This document shows, piece by piece, positions 13,897 through 19,792 of a stretch of 19,792 nucleotides of DNA. Source of the stretch: Candidatus Collierbacteria bacterium (GTDB lineage Bacteria > Patescibacteriota > Microgenomatia > UBA1400 > MFAQ01); contig CAIQPO010000006.1 of assembly GCA_903873735.1 (NCBI GenBank), forward strand, positions 1 to 19,792, written 5' to 3'. The notes under the pieces were generated by a model that was not told the origin of the DNA, made no database searches, and saw only the letters and a program-made list of their open reading frames with translations. The position numbers were made by a program, and so were the translations under genes. Position 1 is the stretch's first letter. Each line of letters begins with the position of its first letter.

Positions 13897-15179
13897 TTAT
13901 AGTTAAAATCTTCAAAGACAATATCTCTTCTCTTGAGAGACCTCTGGCGTAATTGGGTCGACAACGTGTGCATCATCTGCGCTGGTCCACAGAGCAAGAA
14001 TTTCTTAGTCTTAATGTCCTCTAGAATAGAAGTCATCTTGTCTATATCCAAATGACCCTTTTCTTCAGAACAAAACGAAACGATTTTAAATCTACCTGAT
14101 GATTTCTTGGCTAGTTCATTTAACCTATCAAGATAATAAGCGTCTTCAGCATTTCTAAAACAATAAAATAAATGAACCTTGTTTGACTTCTTAATTTCTA
14201 GCTCATGTTCCAACATCGATACGAATGGAGTTATACCGATTCCCCCAGCAATCCACACCATATCTTTATCAGTACTAAGACCTTCATAAAATCTACCAAA
14301 TGGCCCCACAACCTCAGCAGCATCGCCATTCTTAAGTTTCTCAAGATTCAAGGTGTAATCACCCAATATCTTAATTCCAAACTCCAGCTTTCCATCTGCG
14401 TAAGAAACTACTGAAAATGGGTGGGTTTCATTGTTTATCTTTGGAAATTTTAGAGAAAAAAACTGGCCTGGTTTTACTCTTGGTCTTCTCCCTTTAGGGA
14501 CAAGGACAATTTTGTATATATCCCCAACTCGGATTACTGACTCGACAATACATAAATATCTAGAACCCAAGAGCTTATACAAGAAACGAACATAAAGGGC
14601 AGAGATAAGTGCCAAGGCAAGTAGAAAAATTATCCAGAATCTTAGTGGATAAAACCTGCTGACGTCAGAGGATATTGTAACCACATGAATCGAGGCAAAA
14701 AGTAAAGCTAACCCCATAAATTCATGAGTTCTCTTCCAGAGGTTGTAAGGTAAATTGATTAAAAAAGTAAAAATTAGCATCAGCATCATTGAATACAGCG
14801 AGGCGACACCGGCATTATAGGCAAGAGTGTCAGAAAACCAGACGTATTTCAAACCCAAATTGTAGTTGGGTATAGATTCAATAAGTAGTAATAGGGGATG
14901 ATGTAGCAGTAAGACAAAGGCCACCCCACCTGCAATATGATGCACTTTATAGACCTTATCCATACCGCCAAACCAAGTTTCAACAATCGAAAATCTGGAA
15001 GACAGAACAAAGGTGATTGCGAGGAGCGCAGTGCCAAGAAGAGATATGAGTTGACTTACGGTCCTCCACGACATGACTATTGGTATATTGTTTTCAATCT
15101 TCGACAATACAAAAAGACACACAGTTATCGTCAAAATTGAAATGATTAGAGGAGTGCCAATATTCTTAAATTTATTCAC
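13893..15179 (-). CDS. Ferric-reductase-like membrane oxidoreductase with FAD and NAD(P) domains
   Basis: The 428-aa product has about six membrane segments in residues 10-205. Candidate heme-ligand histidines are H80/H81 and H93/H94 in one helix and H152 and H165 in another, the arrangement of the ferric reductase/NOX transmembrane domain. The cytoplasmic part (about 207-428) is a ferredoxin-reductase-type module. It has PGQFFSLKFP and HPFSVVS (253-259, FAD), GPFGRF (292-297), AGGIGITPFVSML (311-323, nicotinamide) and LLCGPAQMM (395-403). Family knowledge: these proteins move electrons from NAD(P)H via FAD and two hemes across the membrane. It starts at GTG overlapping the preceding TGA (GTGA) and ends in ATGA with the next gene. 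The neighbours are all b5-like heme proteins, so they are its probable partners. The final acceptor is unknown. Confidence 0.9.
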   Translation of the reverse strand: MNKFKNIGTPLIISILTITVCLFVLSKIENNIPIVMSWRTVSQLISLLGTALLAITFVLSSRFSIVETWFGGMDKVYKVHHIAGGVAFVLLLHHPLLLLIESIPNYNLGLKYVWFSDTLAYNAGVASLYSMMLMLIFTFLINLPYNLWKRTHEFMGLALLFASIHVVTISSDVSRFYPLRFWIIFLLALALISALYVRFLYKLLGSRYLCIVESVIRVGDIYKIVLVPKGRRPRVKPGQFFSLKFPKINNETHPFSVVSYADGKLEFGIKILGDYTLNLEKLKNGDAAEVVGPFGRFYEGLSTDKDMVWIAGGIGITPFVSMLEHELEIKKSNKVHLFYCFRNAEDAYYLDRLNELAKKSSGRFKIVSFCSEEKGHLDIDKMTSILEDIKTKKFLLCGPAQMMHTLSTQLRQRSLKRRDIVFEDFNYK

Positions 15180-15547
15180 TTCAGTTTACCTATCACAGGA
15201 TACTTACTTTTAATTATTCTGCCTCCAAATAAGTTTAGCTGAACACTAGAGTCTTTTCCAGCCAAGTCGTGGTATGGACCTCCTGGTTGGTAAAAATCTT
15301 TACCCAAAGTTACATCGTAAACCAGACCATCAAGTGCCAGTAAAATAGGTAGATTTGGATCAGTACCATCAAATTTTTTTAGTTCTTCTAGTGAATATTC
15401 CTTATACACCGTGGGTGTAGTATTTAATATTTGTTGTTTTCTAATTTGAGCAATAGACATTACATAAGTCCCCCAAAACACCGCAGCAAATAGACAAACA
15501 CCAAAAACTAAAAAAAAGATTTTTTTAATCATCTTCTGGCTCATCAT
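15176..15547 (-). CDS. Membrane-anchored MAPR-type cytochrome b5-like protein
   Basis: From the chosen ATG the product is 123 aa: a membrane anchor at residues 9-29, a short linker, then a MAPR/b5-type heme-binding domain (about 50-123). Key features are YSLEELKKFDG, LPILLALDGLVYDVT and FYQPGGPYHDLAGKDSS. Like eukaryotic PGRMC proteins it has PGGPY with a tyrosine (Y92) where the axial heme ligand is expected, rather than the HPGG histidine. The ATG at 15547 has GAGG 6 nt upstream. An ATG at 15532 is an alternative, and the frame is open further upstream into the preceding gene. The start overlaps the end of the double-b5 gene, and the TGA overlaps the GTG of the reductase gene. The role is inferred as heme electron relay beside the reductase. 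Confidence 0.82.
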   Translation of the reverse strand: MMSQKMIKKIFFLVFGVCLFAAVFWGTYVMSIAQIRKQQILNTTPTVYKEYSLEELKKFDGTDPNLPILLALDGLVYDVTLGKDFYQPGGPYHDLAGKDSSVQLNLFGGRIIKSKYPVIGKLK

Positions 15548-16310
15548 GATCGTCCTCAACTTTTGTTGGCTCAATTGTCGGGTTATTTTTTGTAGAAGTG
15601 TTAGTTCCTGTCTGTGAATTAGTATTACCACTATTACTGACTAAATACTTATTTATAAGAGAAGTACCTGTCCCATGCTGACCTTGATATTTAGCTGTCA
15701 TATCAGTGCCACATGTAAATATGTCGCCACCAGAATGAGTTTGCCTAAGTGTAGTCACGTCATATAAATTTCCAGATATTGTCACAATACATCCACCATT
15801 TGTCACTGACGATTGATTATTTGTTGGCGAGATAGTGGGTTGAGATGTTGGAGAGGGCGTAATTATTTGACCGGAAATTAAATACTTGTTCATCTTAATC
15901 ATATTTGTCCCATGCTGACCTTGATATTTAGCTGTCATATCAGTGCCACATGTAAATATGTCGCCACCAGAATGAGTTTGCCTAAGTGTAGTCACGTCAT
16001 ATTTCTTTCCAGAAATTGTCACTATACAGCCACTTTGCCTCTTTGCTGTCGGCGTCAGAACTGGTGTTGTGGTCGTGGTCGGTGAAATAGCAGTGGTCGG
16101 TGAAACTAAATCGCTTTTTACATCATCAATATTTGAAAAACTATTATCTTTATCTGGTGAACTCAGGGAAACATTATCATTATCTAATGTCTCCATAGCC
16201 ACCTTTACCTTTGCTACAGTCACTCCTATCAAAGCCGCCGATCCTGCAATAGAAATAATCAAAACTAGAGCAGTAAAAGCATTCTGGATTTTGTCATTAA
16301 ATTCATTCAT
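15525..16310 (-). CDS. Membrane-anchored protein with two tandem compact cytochrome b5-like domains
   Basis: The 261-aa product has an N-terminal anchor (residues 11-35), a polar stretch, a Thr/Pro linker (68-90) and b5-like domain 1 (94-146). A second Thr/Pro/Ser linker, domain 2 (173-224) and an acidic tail ending DDHDEPEDD follow. Each domain has GCIVTISG, YDVTTLRQTHSGGDIF, TCGTDMTAKYQGQHG and a final KYL(I/V)S. Likely heme ligands are H113/H133 and H192/H212. Cysteine pairs C95/C121 and C174/C200 could be disulfides. The linkers and Cys pairs fit an extracytoplasmic position. The domains are nearly identical and share a perfect 97-bp DNA repeat. It is the first gene of the four-gene redox operon and overlaps the MAPR gene. 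The ATG at 16310 is 11 nt from a TAGAAT box. Confidence 0.82.
   Translation of the reverse strand: MNEFNDKIQNAFTALVLIISIAGSAALIGVTVAKVKVAMETLDNDNVSLSSPDKDNSFSNIDDVKSDLVSPTTAISPTTTTTPVLTPTAKRQSGCIVTISGKKYDVTTLRQTHSGGDIFTCGTDMTAKYQGQHGTNMIKMNKYLISGQIITPSPTSQPTISPTNNQSSVTNGGCIVTISGNLYDVTTLRQTHSGGDIFTCGTDMTAKYQGQHGTGTSLINKYLVSNSGNTNSQTGTNTSTKNNPTIEPTKVEDDHDEPEDD
15669..15765. repeat. Direct repeat copy 1 (97 bp)
   Basis: By direct reading this is identical to 15906-16002, offset 237 bp (79 codons, in frame). It encodes the core of b5-like domain 2, from YDVTTL to QHG. Confidence 0.92.
15906..16002. repeat. Direct repeat copy 2 (97 bp)
   Basis: This is identical to 15669-15765 and encodes the core of b5-like domain 1. 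Identity drops sharply on both sides, which suggests recent duplication or gene conversion limited to the heme-binding core. Confidence 0.92.
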
Positions 16311-16321
16311 TCAAGGTAATC

Positions 16322-16327
16322 ATTCTA
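16322..16327 (-). promoter_or_regulatory. Possible -10 box (TAGAAT) of the b5/reductase operon
   Basis: On the minus strand TAGAAT ends 11 nt before the ATG at 16310, within the 40-nt gap after the 16351 gene. The -35 is weak, and co-transcription from further upstream is possible. Confidence 0.4.
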
Positions 16328-16350
16328 ACAAATTTTCAGAAAAAATGGAA

Positions 16351-16806
16351 TCAGTTTAGGTTGAATATTCCTGATGAAATTTGTGCTGGACTAGCGCGTT
16401 TTTTCCAAAAATCATTGTTTATATACCAGCTTTTATCAACTTCTACCAATACTTCATATTTTCCTTCAGTCATCTTAAAATCGGTAAACTTAAATTCCAT
16501 TTCAGTCACTTGAAAAGGCCATAAAATTTTCTTCACGAGAATTTCCGAACAAGGTTTTCCTTTATACCACATTGGAATTTTTCCCTCTTCAGTAATCTTA
16601 TAAACTTTAACGCCCACAAAATCACACCCGTCCAAATATCCGATAGGAAAAATTGAGTCGTTGCTAAGCTTCAACACAAATCTTTCACCTGGCTGTTTGT
16701 TGATATCTAGCTTGCCTTTGCAAGTTGCACACTTGATCAAGAATAAAACTCCAAAAACAATTGATAGAGACAACAATAACTTCAGTGAGTTAGTCAAAAA
16801 CTTCAC
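16351..16806 (-). CDS. Membrane-anchored or exported Cys-containing protein of unknown function, 151 aa
   Basis: No family is recognised with confidence. An N-terminal hydrophobic segment (residues 7-25) is followed by CATCKGKLD (C26, C29), then a beta-rich domain of about 110 residues with C61 and C86. The pattern of alternating strands (ERFVLKLSND, VGVKVYKITEEG, TEMEFKFTDF, GKYEVLVEVDKSW) suggests an Ig-like extracytoplasmic domain, loosely like BsuPI-type inhibitor domains; that is a guess. The start is GTG at 16806, 6 nt after a TATGAT box, with no Shine-Dalgarno. The gene lies 40 nt upstream of the b5/reductase operon on the same strand, so it may be part of it. It is divergent from the 628-aa gene, and the two promoters share a 52-nt gap. 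Confidence 0.65.
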   Translation of the reverse strand: MKFLTNSLKLLLSLSIVFGVLFLIKCATCKGKLDINKQPGERFVLKLSNDSIFPIGYLDGCDFVGVKVYKITEEGKIPMWYKGKPCSEILVKKILWPFQVTEMEFKFTDFKMTEGKYEVLVEVDKSWYINNDFWKKRASPAQISSGIFNLN

Positions 16807-16812
16807 AATTAA

Positions 16813-16818
16813 ATCATA
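16813..16818 (-). promoter_or_regulatory. -10 box (TATGAT) for the 151-aa gene, leaderless layout
   Basis: On the minus strand TATGAT ends 6 nt before the GTG at 16806. It is the same box and spacing as at 8963-8968. Confidence 0.5.
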
Positions 16819-16843
16819 TCAAATTTCATATTGGCAAATGGTT

Positions 16844-16849
16844 TAGAAT
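16844..16849 (+). promoter_or_regulatory. -10 box (TAGAAT) for the 628-aa gene
   Basis: TAGAAT ends 9 nt before the ATG at 16859, leaving a leader of only a few nucleotides. It is divergent from the minus-strand box at 16813-16818. Confidence 0.45.
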
Positions 16850-16858
16850 GAAATAAGC

Positions 16859-18745
16859 ATGGTGGAGGTAGAACTAAAAAGCAAAACAGAGTCAAAAGAA
16901 ATTGAACCGGCCATAACAGTAGTTAGACCCATTTCAGTTGATCTTTTTATGGGAGGTACAGCAGATATTCTTCACCCTTCACTGGTAAATCACCCAGAAC
17001 TACTAAAGGAATCGCAAGTGCGTCGAGAGCTTTACGATAATCTCACTGAATTCCTTGAAAAACTAAAAAATTCTGATGGTAACCTATACCAAGCAATTAA
17101 AACTTCTCAAATTACAGTTAGTGACGCAATTGCAACATACCACCTGCTATCAGAATTCATTGCCAGCAATCCAAACAATAGCCGTCTGATTCTTTATCTC
17201 CCACAAAGCCTGTTCCCCGAAATTCCATTTGGTAAAAAACCAAGGGGGGCTCTAGCGCAAGCTCAAAAAGATTTTAAAGTACAGGTCAGGAAGTCGTGGG
17301 TTTCACTACTAAGCGAAAGTGATGTTCGAGCCAGTTTTACCGACGGAGATGTGTTAGAACCAGGGATGGGAGAGCCAGAAAGAGTTCGCAAAGCTGCGCA
17401 TCTACTCCACATCTTAATACCCTCTGGAGTTATATCTCTACCTGATGTACGAAGAATACAGCTCGCCGCAAGAATTGACGGTGACTTGGATCTAGTAAAA
17501 AATTTAGATGAAGGCATTGACGCTTATTTATCATCCAGAGAGACTGAAAATATTGAGGAACAAAATGTTGAAATGGAGATAGTGATTGCACACTTAGCTC
17601 AGGATTTAGCAGCAATTGATATTCGTTTCTCCCCAACATCAGAGTACGCTCAAAAAGTTTCCAAAAAAAGAATAGTTTGGGAAAAACAATCAGTAAGAGA
17701 AGCCCTTCTTTTCCGGGCAGCACAAAGTATCGCAGAGTCCAAAGATATAGACAATCTATCATTTGACTTGCTAAAAAACTTAGGGTTATCTGATCAGGAT
17801 TTTAGAGTGTTGACGCTTCAGATCTGCTTACACGACATGCAGGCTAAGCAAGCAAGAGAAATAAACATTGAAACTCAAAAGGAAAGATGGCTTACATTCT
17901 GCAGAGATTACCTCCATGATGAGAACAAGGTGGTTGTAGACGAAGTGGTAAAAACAGCCTCACAATGTTTCAGATTAGGGATTATCTCCGAATTCGAGCT
18001 CGAGGAGTTGGGTGGGTTTGCTCCTGATTTGCGATCTCCACTCCCAGTTAATCTCGAACAATTATCTCAAGAATCATATCAACCTCTTATCAAAGCCGTG
18101 TCGGCTGTAAAAGCTAACCCCAGACTTTCTGAGTTGCTATTTCCTGTATTTCTCGGTATCGGCTCACGAGTGAAAGGTATATCTGGAGTTAATTCCGACA
18201 CTGATGCAGCATTAATATGGAGACCAGGAATCACTCCCCAAGAACGATTGGAAGCTATCAATCTCCTAAAAGGTGAATGTCCAGACATTTCCCAGATAGA
18301 CTCTATGCCCGAACTCTACACCACATTATCTGATGAGAATTTATTCCTCGATACCTCCAAATCAGAAGAAGTCAACGCAGTTCAGCCACACCAAATACAC
18401 TTCATCTTCGGAGGAGTGTGGATTGGTGACAGTTTGGAAATCCAGCAACTTTCAAAAGGACTAACTCTTCAATATCTTGATTTGGGAAGACTTGATGAAG
18501 CCAAAGAAGAAGCCCAAACTCATCTCATTCGACGTCTAGAGCTTGATAATCTTCTATACAGACTCTGTCACAAGGGTTTCAGGCGCACCTACCCTTTGGT
18601 GCGGCAGAGGCATCTTCCAGGAATTGACGCTGACTCAGACTTCTTTCAGCCAGAATACAGAAATATTGCCACTCTACTTTTCATTAGTAGAGTCTTTCTA
18701 CCTGATTTATCCACAAAAAAAGCGCCGGTACAACCAGCGCTTTAG
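16859..18745 (+). CDS. Large helical protein with C-terminal nucleotidyltransferase-like motif, 628 aa
   Basis: The family is not recognised. The first roughly 420 residues look soluble and largely helical, with a Gly-containing segment near 29-34 (LFMGGTAD). Near residues 431-452 is FLGIGSRVKGISGVNSDTDAALI. This fits the pol-beta-type nucleotidyltransferase signature (G-S followed about ten residues later by D-x-D; here G435-S436, D447, D449). The third carboxylate expected on a later strand is not obvious, so activity is uncertain. The C-terminal 150 residues contain HQIHFIFGGVWIGD and many Arg/His. No signal peptide or membrane span was seen. The start lies 9 nt after a -10 box without a Shine-Dalgarno. 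The gene converges on the PurA-like gene with a 1-nt gap, and its last codons form part of that gene's terminator. A nucleotide-transfer role is an inference from the motif alone. Confidence 0.75.
   Translation: MVEVELKSKTESKEIEPAITVVRPISVDLFMGGTADILHPSLVNHPELLKESQVRRELYDNLTEFLEKLKNSDGNLYQAIKTSQITVSDAIATYHLLSEFIASNPNNSRLILYLPQSLFPEIPFGKKPRGALAQAQKDFKVQVRKSWVSLLSESDVRASFTDGDVLEPGMGEPERVRKAAHLLHILIPSGVISLPDVRRIQLAARIDGDLDLVKNLDEGIDAYLSSRETENIEEQNVEMEIVIAHLAQDLAAIDIRFSPTSEYAQKVSKKRIVWEKQSVREALLFRAAQSIAESKDIDNLSFDLLKNLGLSDQDFRVLTLQICLHDMQAKQAREINIETQKERWLTFCRDYLHDENKVVVDEVVKTASQCFRLGIISEFELEELGGFAPDLRSPLPVNLEQLSQESYQPLIKAVSAVKANPRLSELLFPVFLGIGSRVKGISGVNSDTDAALIWRPGITPQERLEAINLLKGECPDISQIDSMPELYTTLSDENLFLDTSKSEEVNAVQPHQIHFIFGGVWIGDSLEIQQLSKGLTLQYLDLGRLDEAKEEAQTHLIRRLELDNLLYRLCHKGFRRTYPLVRQRHLPGIDADSDFFQPEYRNIATLLFISRVFLPDLSTKKAPVQPAL
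18715..18743 (-). terminator. Terminator for the PurA-like gene, embedded in the convergent coding sequence
   Basis: AAAGCGC-C-GGT (18719-18729) pairs with ACC-A-GCGCTTT (18733-18743), with one mismatch and a 3-nt loop. On the minus strand it is followed by TTTTTTT (18721-18715). It lies 3 nt past the PurA-like stop codon and inside the last codons of the 628-aa plus-strand gene. Confidence 0.8.
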
Positions 18746-18746
18746 G

Positions 18747-19792
18747 TTATTTCAGTAAGAACTCAAATCCATCTCTAATCGATCTGTCCTCTAGTTTGGG
18801 TCCATGTGAGGTTGCGACCACAGGTAGCTGAAGTTCCATCTCGATTATCTTAATTAAGGAGACTTCTAGAGTCTGCTCCGGATGAGGGTAGACATCTCGT
18901 AAAACCGGCTCACACTGTCCCAGAAGTAGAGTTAATCTCATTTGATGAGCTCTCAAGCTCTCCTGGTCAGGTGCCTCATACCAGATGATGTCTTGGATTA
19001 ATCCTTCTTCGTCAAGCGAGAAGAATTCTCCAAGATCTGGTTCGCTACCTGTGTACCTATAACCCACGCACACCTTCCAGTGATCTTTCCCGTCAAGAGC
19101 GTCAAGATGACTTAGTAGTATGCCGAATAGGGGGTAAGGGTTACAGATTTTTAAGGCATACCTCAAGCCAACCAGATCTAGGTAGCCAGCCTTAAACTTT
19201 CCCAACCAATCGTCATCATCGGTGTTGTGTGCCTCTCTCAGAGTAAGAGTCAGTTCGGGATCATGCGATACAAAAGGACCGGCGCCGAATCTGGTGGAGT
19301 AGGTTCTGCACACACCCAGTCGGGTCACTGTAGATGGGTCAATCCCATGCTTGGGCAATCGTGCTAGGGCGTCTGCTCCTGTCGGGTCGATCTGTGTCAC
19401 ATGAGGAATAAAACCTCTGGTGGGGTGATGTAACGTCCCATGTGAAGTCTCAATAATCGCCCCCTCGCTAATTACTTCATCCAGGTAGCTCTCGTATCCT
19501 ATGTTGATGCGCAAAGAAACTAGATTGTAAAACTCAGCTAGCTCCCGGCACAAATTGGTGTTTTGGAGAAGTTTTATCTCAACTCTCGCAGACTTCGACA
19601 GCTTATCTTTTTGCTCAGACACTTTCTTTTGTGCCAGATCAAGAAGAAAAAGCCGCAAAGCATCTAGCTTAGAGCTAAGTAAGTCTTCAGTAGACGACAG
19701 CTGCCAAGCGTAGATATTAAGCTCAGGGTTGGACTTTGATAATCGGATTGCTTCACCCACCCCTAGGCCAATTGTTCCTTTCTTCTTCGTTC
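18747..19792 (-). CDS. Divergent adenylosuccinate-synthetase (PurA)-like protein, partial at window edge
   Basis: The frame is open to the window's right edge, so the N-terminal P-loop is not seen. The edge reads TKKKGTIGLGVGEA, like the PurA IMP-site GTTxRGIGP. Downstream, numbered from the GTG at 19760, are SHGTLHHPTRGFIPHVT (106-122, like EGAQGTLLDxxxGTYPYVT) and RTYSTRFGAGPF (152-163). YLDLVGLRYAL (193-203), HLDALDGKDHWKVCVGY (218-234) and a C-terminal SHGPKLEDRSIRD follow. These keep the PurA order throughout. However, the aspartate-binding loop (family TTGRRRR) is replaced by NTDDDDWLGKFKAG, and the conserved Gln of EGAQG is His. PurA joins IMP and aspartate using GTP. This protein may use a different amine or nucleotide, or be a paralogue. 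The GTG at 19760 is not the true start. A terminator follows. Confidence 0.8.
   Translation of the reverse strand, partial: TKKKGTIGLGVGEAIRLSKSNPELNIYAWQLSSTEDLLSSKLDALRLFLLDLAQKKVSEQKDKLSKSARVEIKLLQNTNLCRELAEFYNLVSLRINIGYESYLDEVISEGAIIETSHGTLHHPTRGFIPHVTQIDPTGADALARLPKHGIDPSTVTRLGVCRTYSTRFGAGPFVSHDPELTLTLREAHNTDDDDWLGKFKAGYLDLVGLRYALKICNPYPLFGILLSHLDALDGKDHWKVCVGYRYTGSEPDLGEFFSLDEEGLIQDIIWYEAPDQESLRAHQMRLTLLLGQCEPVLRDVYPHPEQTLEVSLIKIIEMELQLPVVATSHGPKLEDRSIRDGFEFLLK

Noticed and set aside
15669..16002. Two-copy repeat as a CRISPR or mobile element
   Set aside because: There are only two copies, they are 97 bp long and in frame within a protein domain, with no inverted ends or spacers.
1..19792. 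UGA recoded to glycine as in Gracilibacteria/SR1
   Set aside because: TGA serves as the natural stop of several genes (4196, 13893, 15176), and no in-frame TGA interrupts a recognised protein.
18747..19792. PurZ of a 2-aminoadenine DNA pathway
   Set aside because: The N-terminal half is missing, no DatZ- or MazZ-like neighbour is seen, and the surrounding genes are bacterial housekeeping. Only altered specificity can be suggested.

Overview
The window reads as chromosome of a small, AT-leaning bacterium. The best guess is a Candidate Phyla Radiation (Patescibacteria) member, perhaps Microgenomates. This is inferred from gene content and style: gatCAB, a compact dnaE next to rplS, a (p)ppGpp-hydrolase-only HD protein, several proteins without an obvious family, very tight spacing and few Shine-Dalgarno sites. 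TGA ends several genes (for example at 4196, 13893 and 15176), so the UGA-to-glycine code of Gracilibacteria/SR1 is not in use. No rRNA, tRNA, CRISPR array or transposase was found.

Layout. 1-2908 (+): the end of gatC, then gatA and gatB, which together make the tRNA-dependent Asp/Glu amidotransferase. 2909-4813 (+): a GC-richer island holding a frameshifted M50-type membrane protease, a 78-aa Cys-rich protein and a 173-aa unknown. It has consensus promoters, strong Shine-Dalgarno sites and hairpin terminators. 4871-8938 (+): dnaE and rplS. 8975-10611 (+): an HD (p)ppGpp-hydrolase-like protein and a LysM plus L,D-transpeptidase protein. 10596-13064 (-): an 822-aa CCA-adding-enzyme relative whose HD domain is split by a long helical insertion. 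13124-13534 (-): another self-contained GC-richer unknown gene. 13606-16310 (-): a four-gene, overlapping operon for a membrane redox system. It encodes an anchored protein with two cytochrome b5-like domains, a MAPR-type b5 protein, a ferric-reductase-like heme/FAD/NAD membrane protein and a small anchored b5-like protein. A cysteine-containing anchored protein (16351-16806) lies just upstream. 16859-18745 (+): a 628-aa protein with a nucleotidyltransferase-like motif, convergent with 18747-19792 (-), a divergent adenylosuccinate-synthetase relative that runs off the window.

How it works together. Most of the window is information processing and stress housekeeping. The outstanding accessory unit is the b5/ferric-reductase operon. 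By inference it carries electrons from NAD(P)H through FAD and membrane hemes to heme domains held outside the membrane on Thr/Pro-rich stalks. Gene starts fall into two styles. Many native genes have a -10 box only 6-11 nt before the start codon and no Shine-Dalgarno, suggesting leaderless or near-leaderless mRNA. The GC-richer or exported single genes have strong Shine-Dalgarno sites and usually their own terminators. All functions are read from sequence alone; no database search was run.
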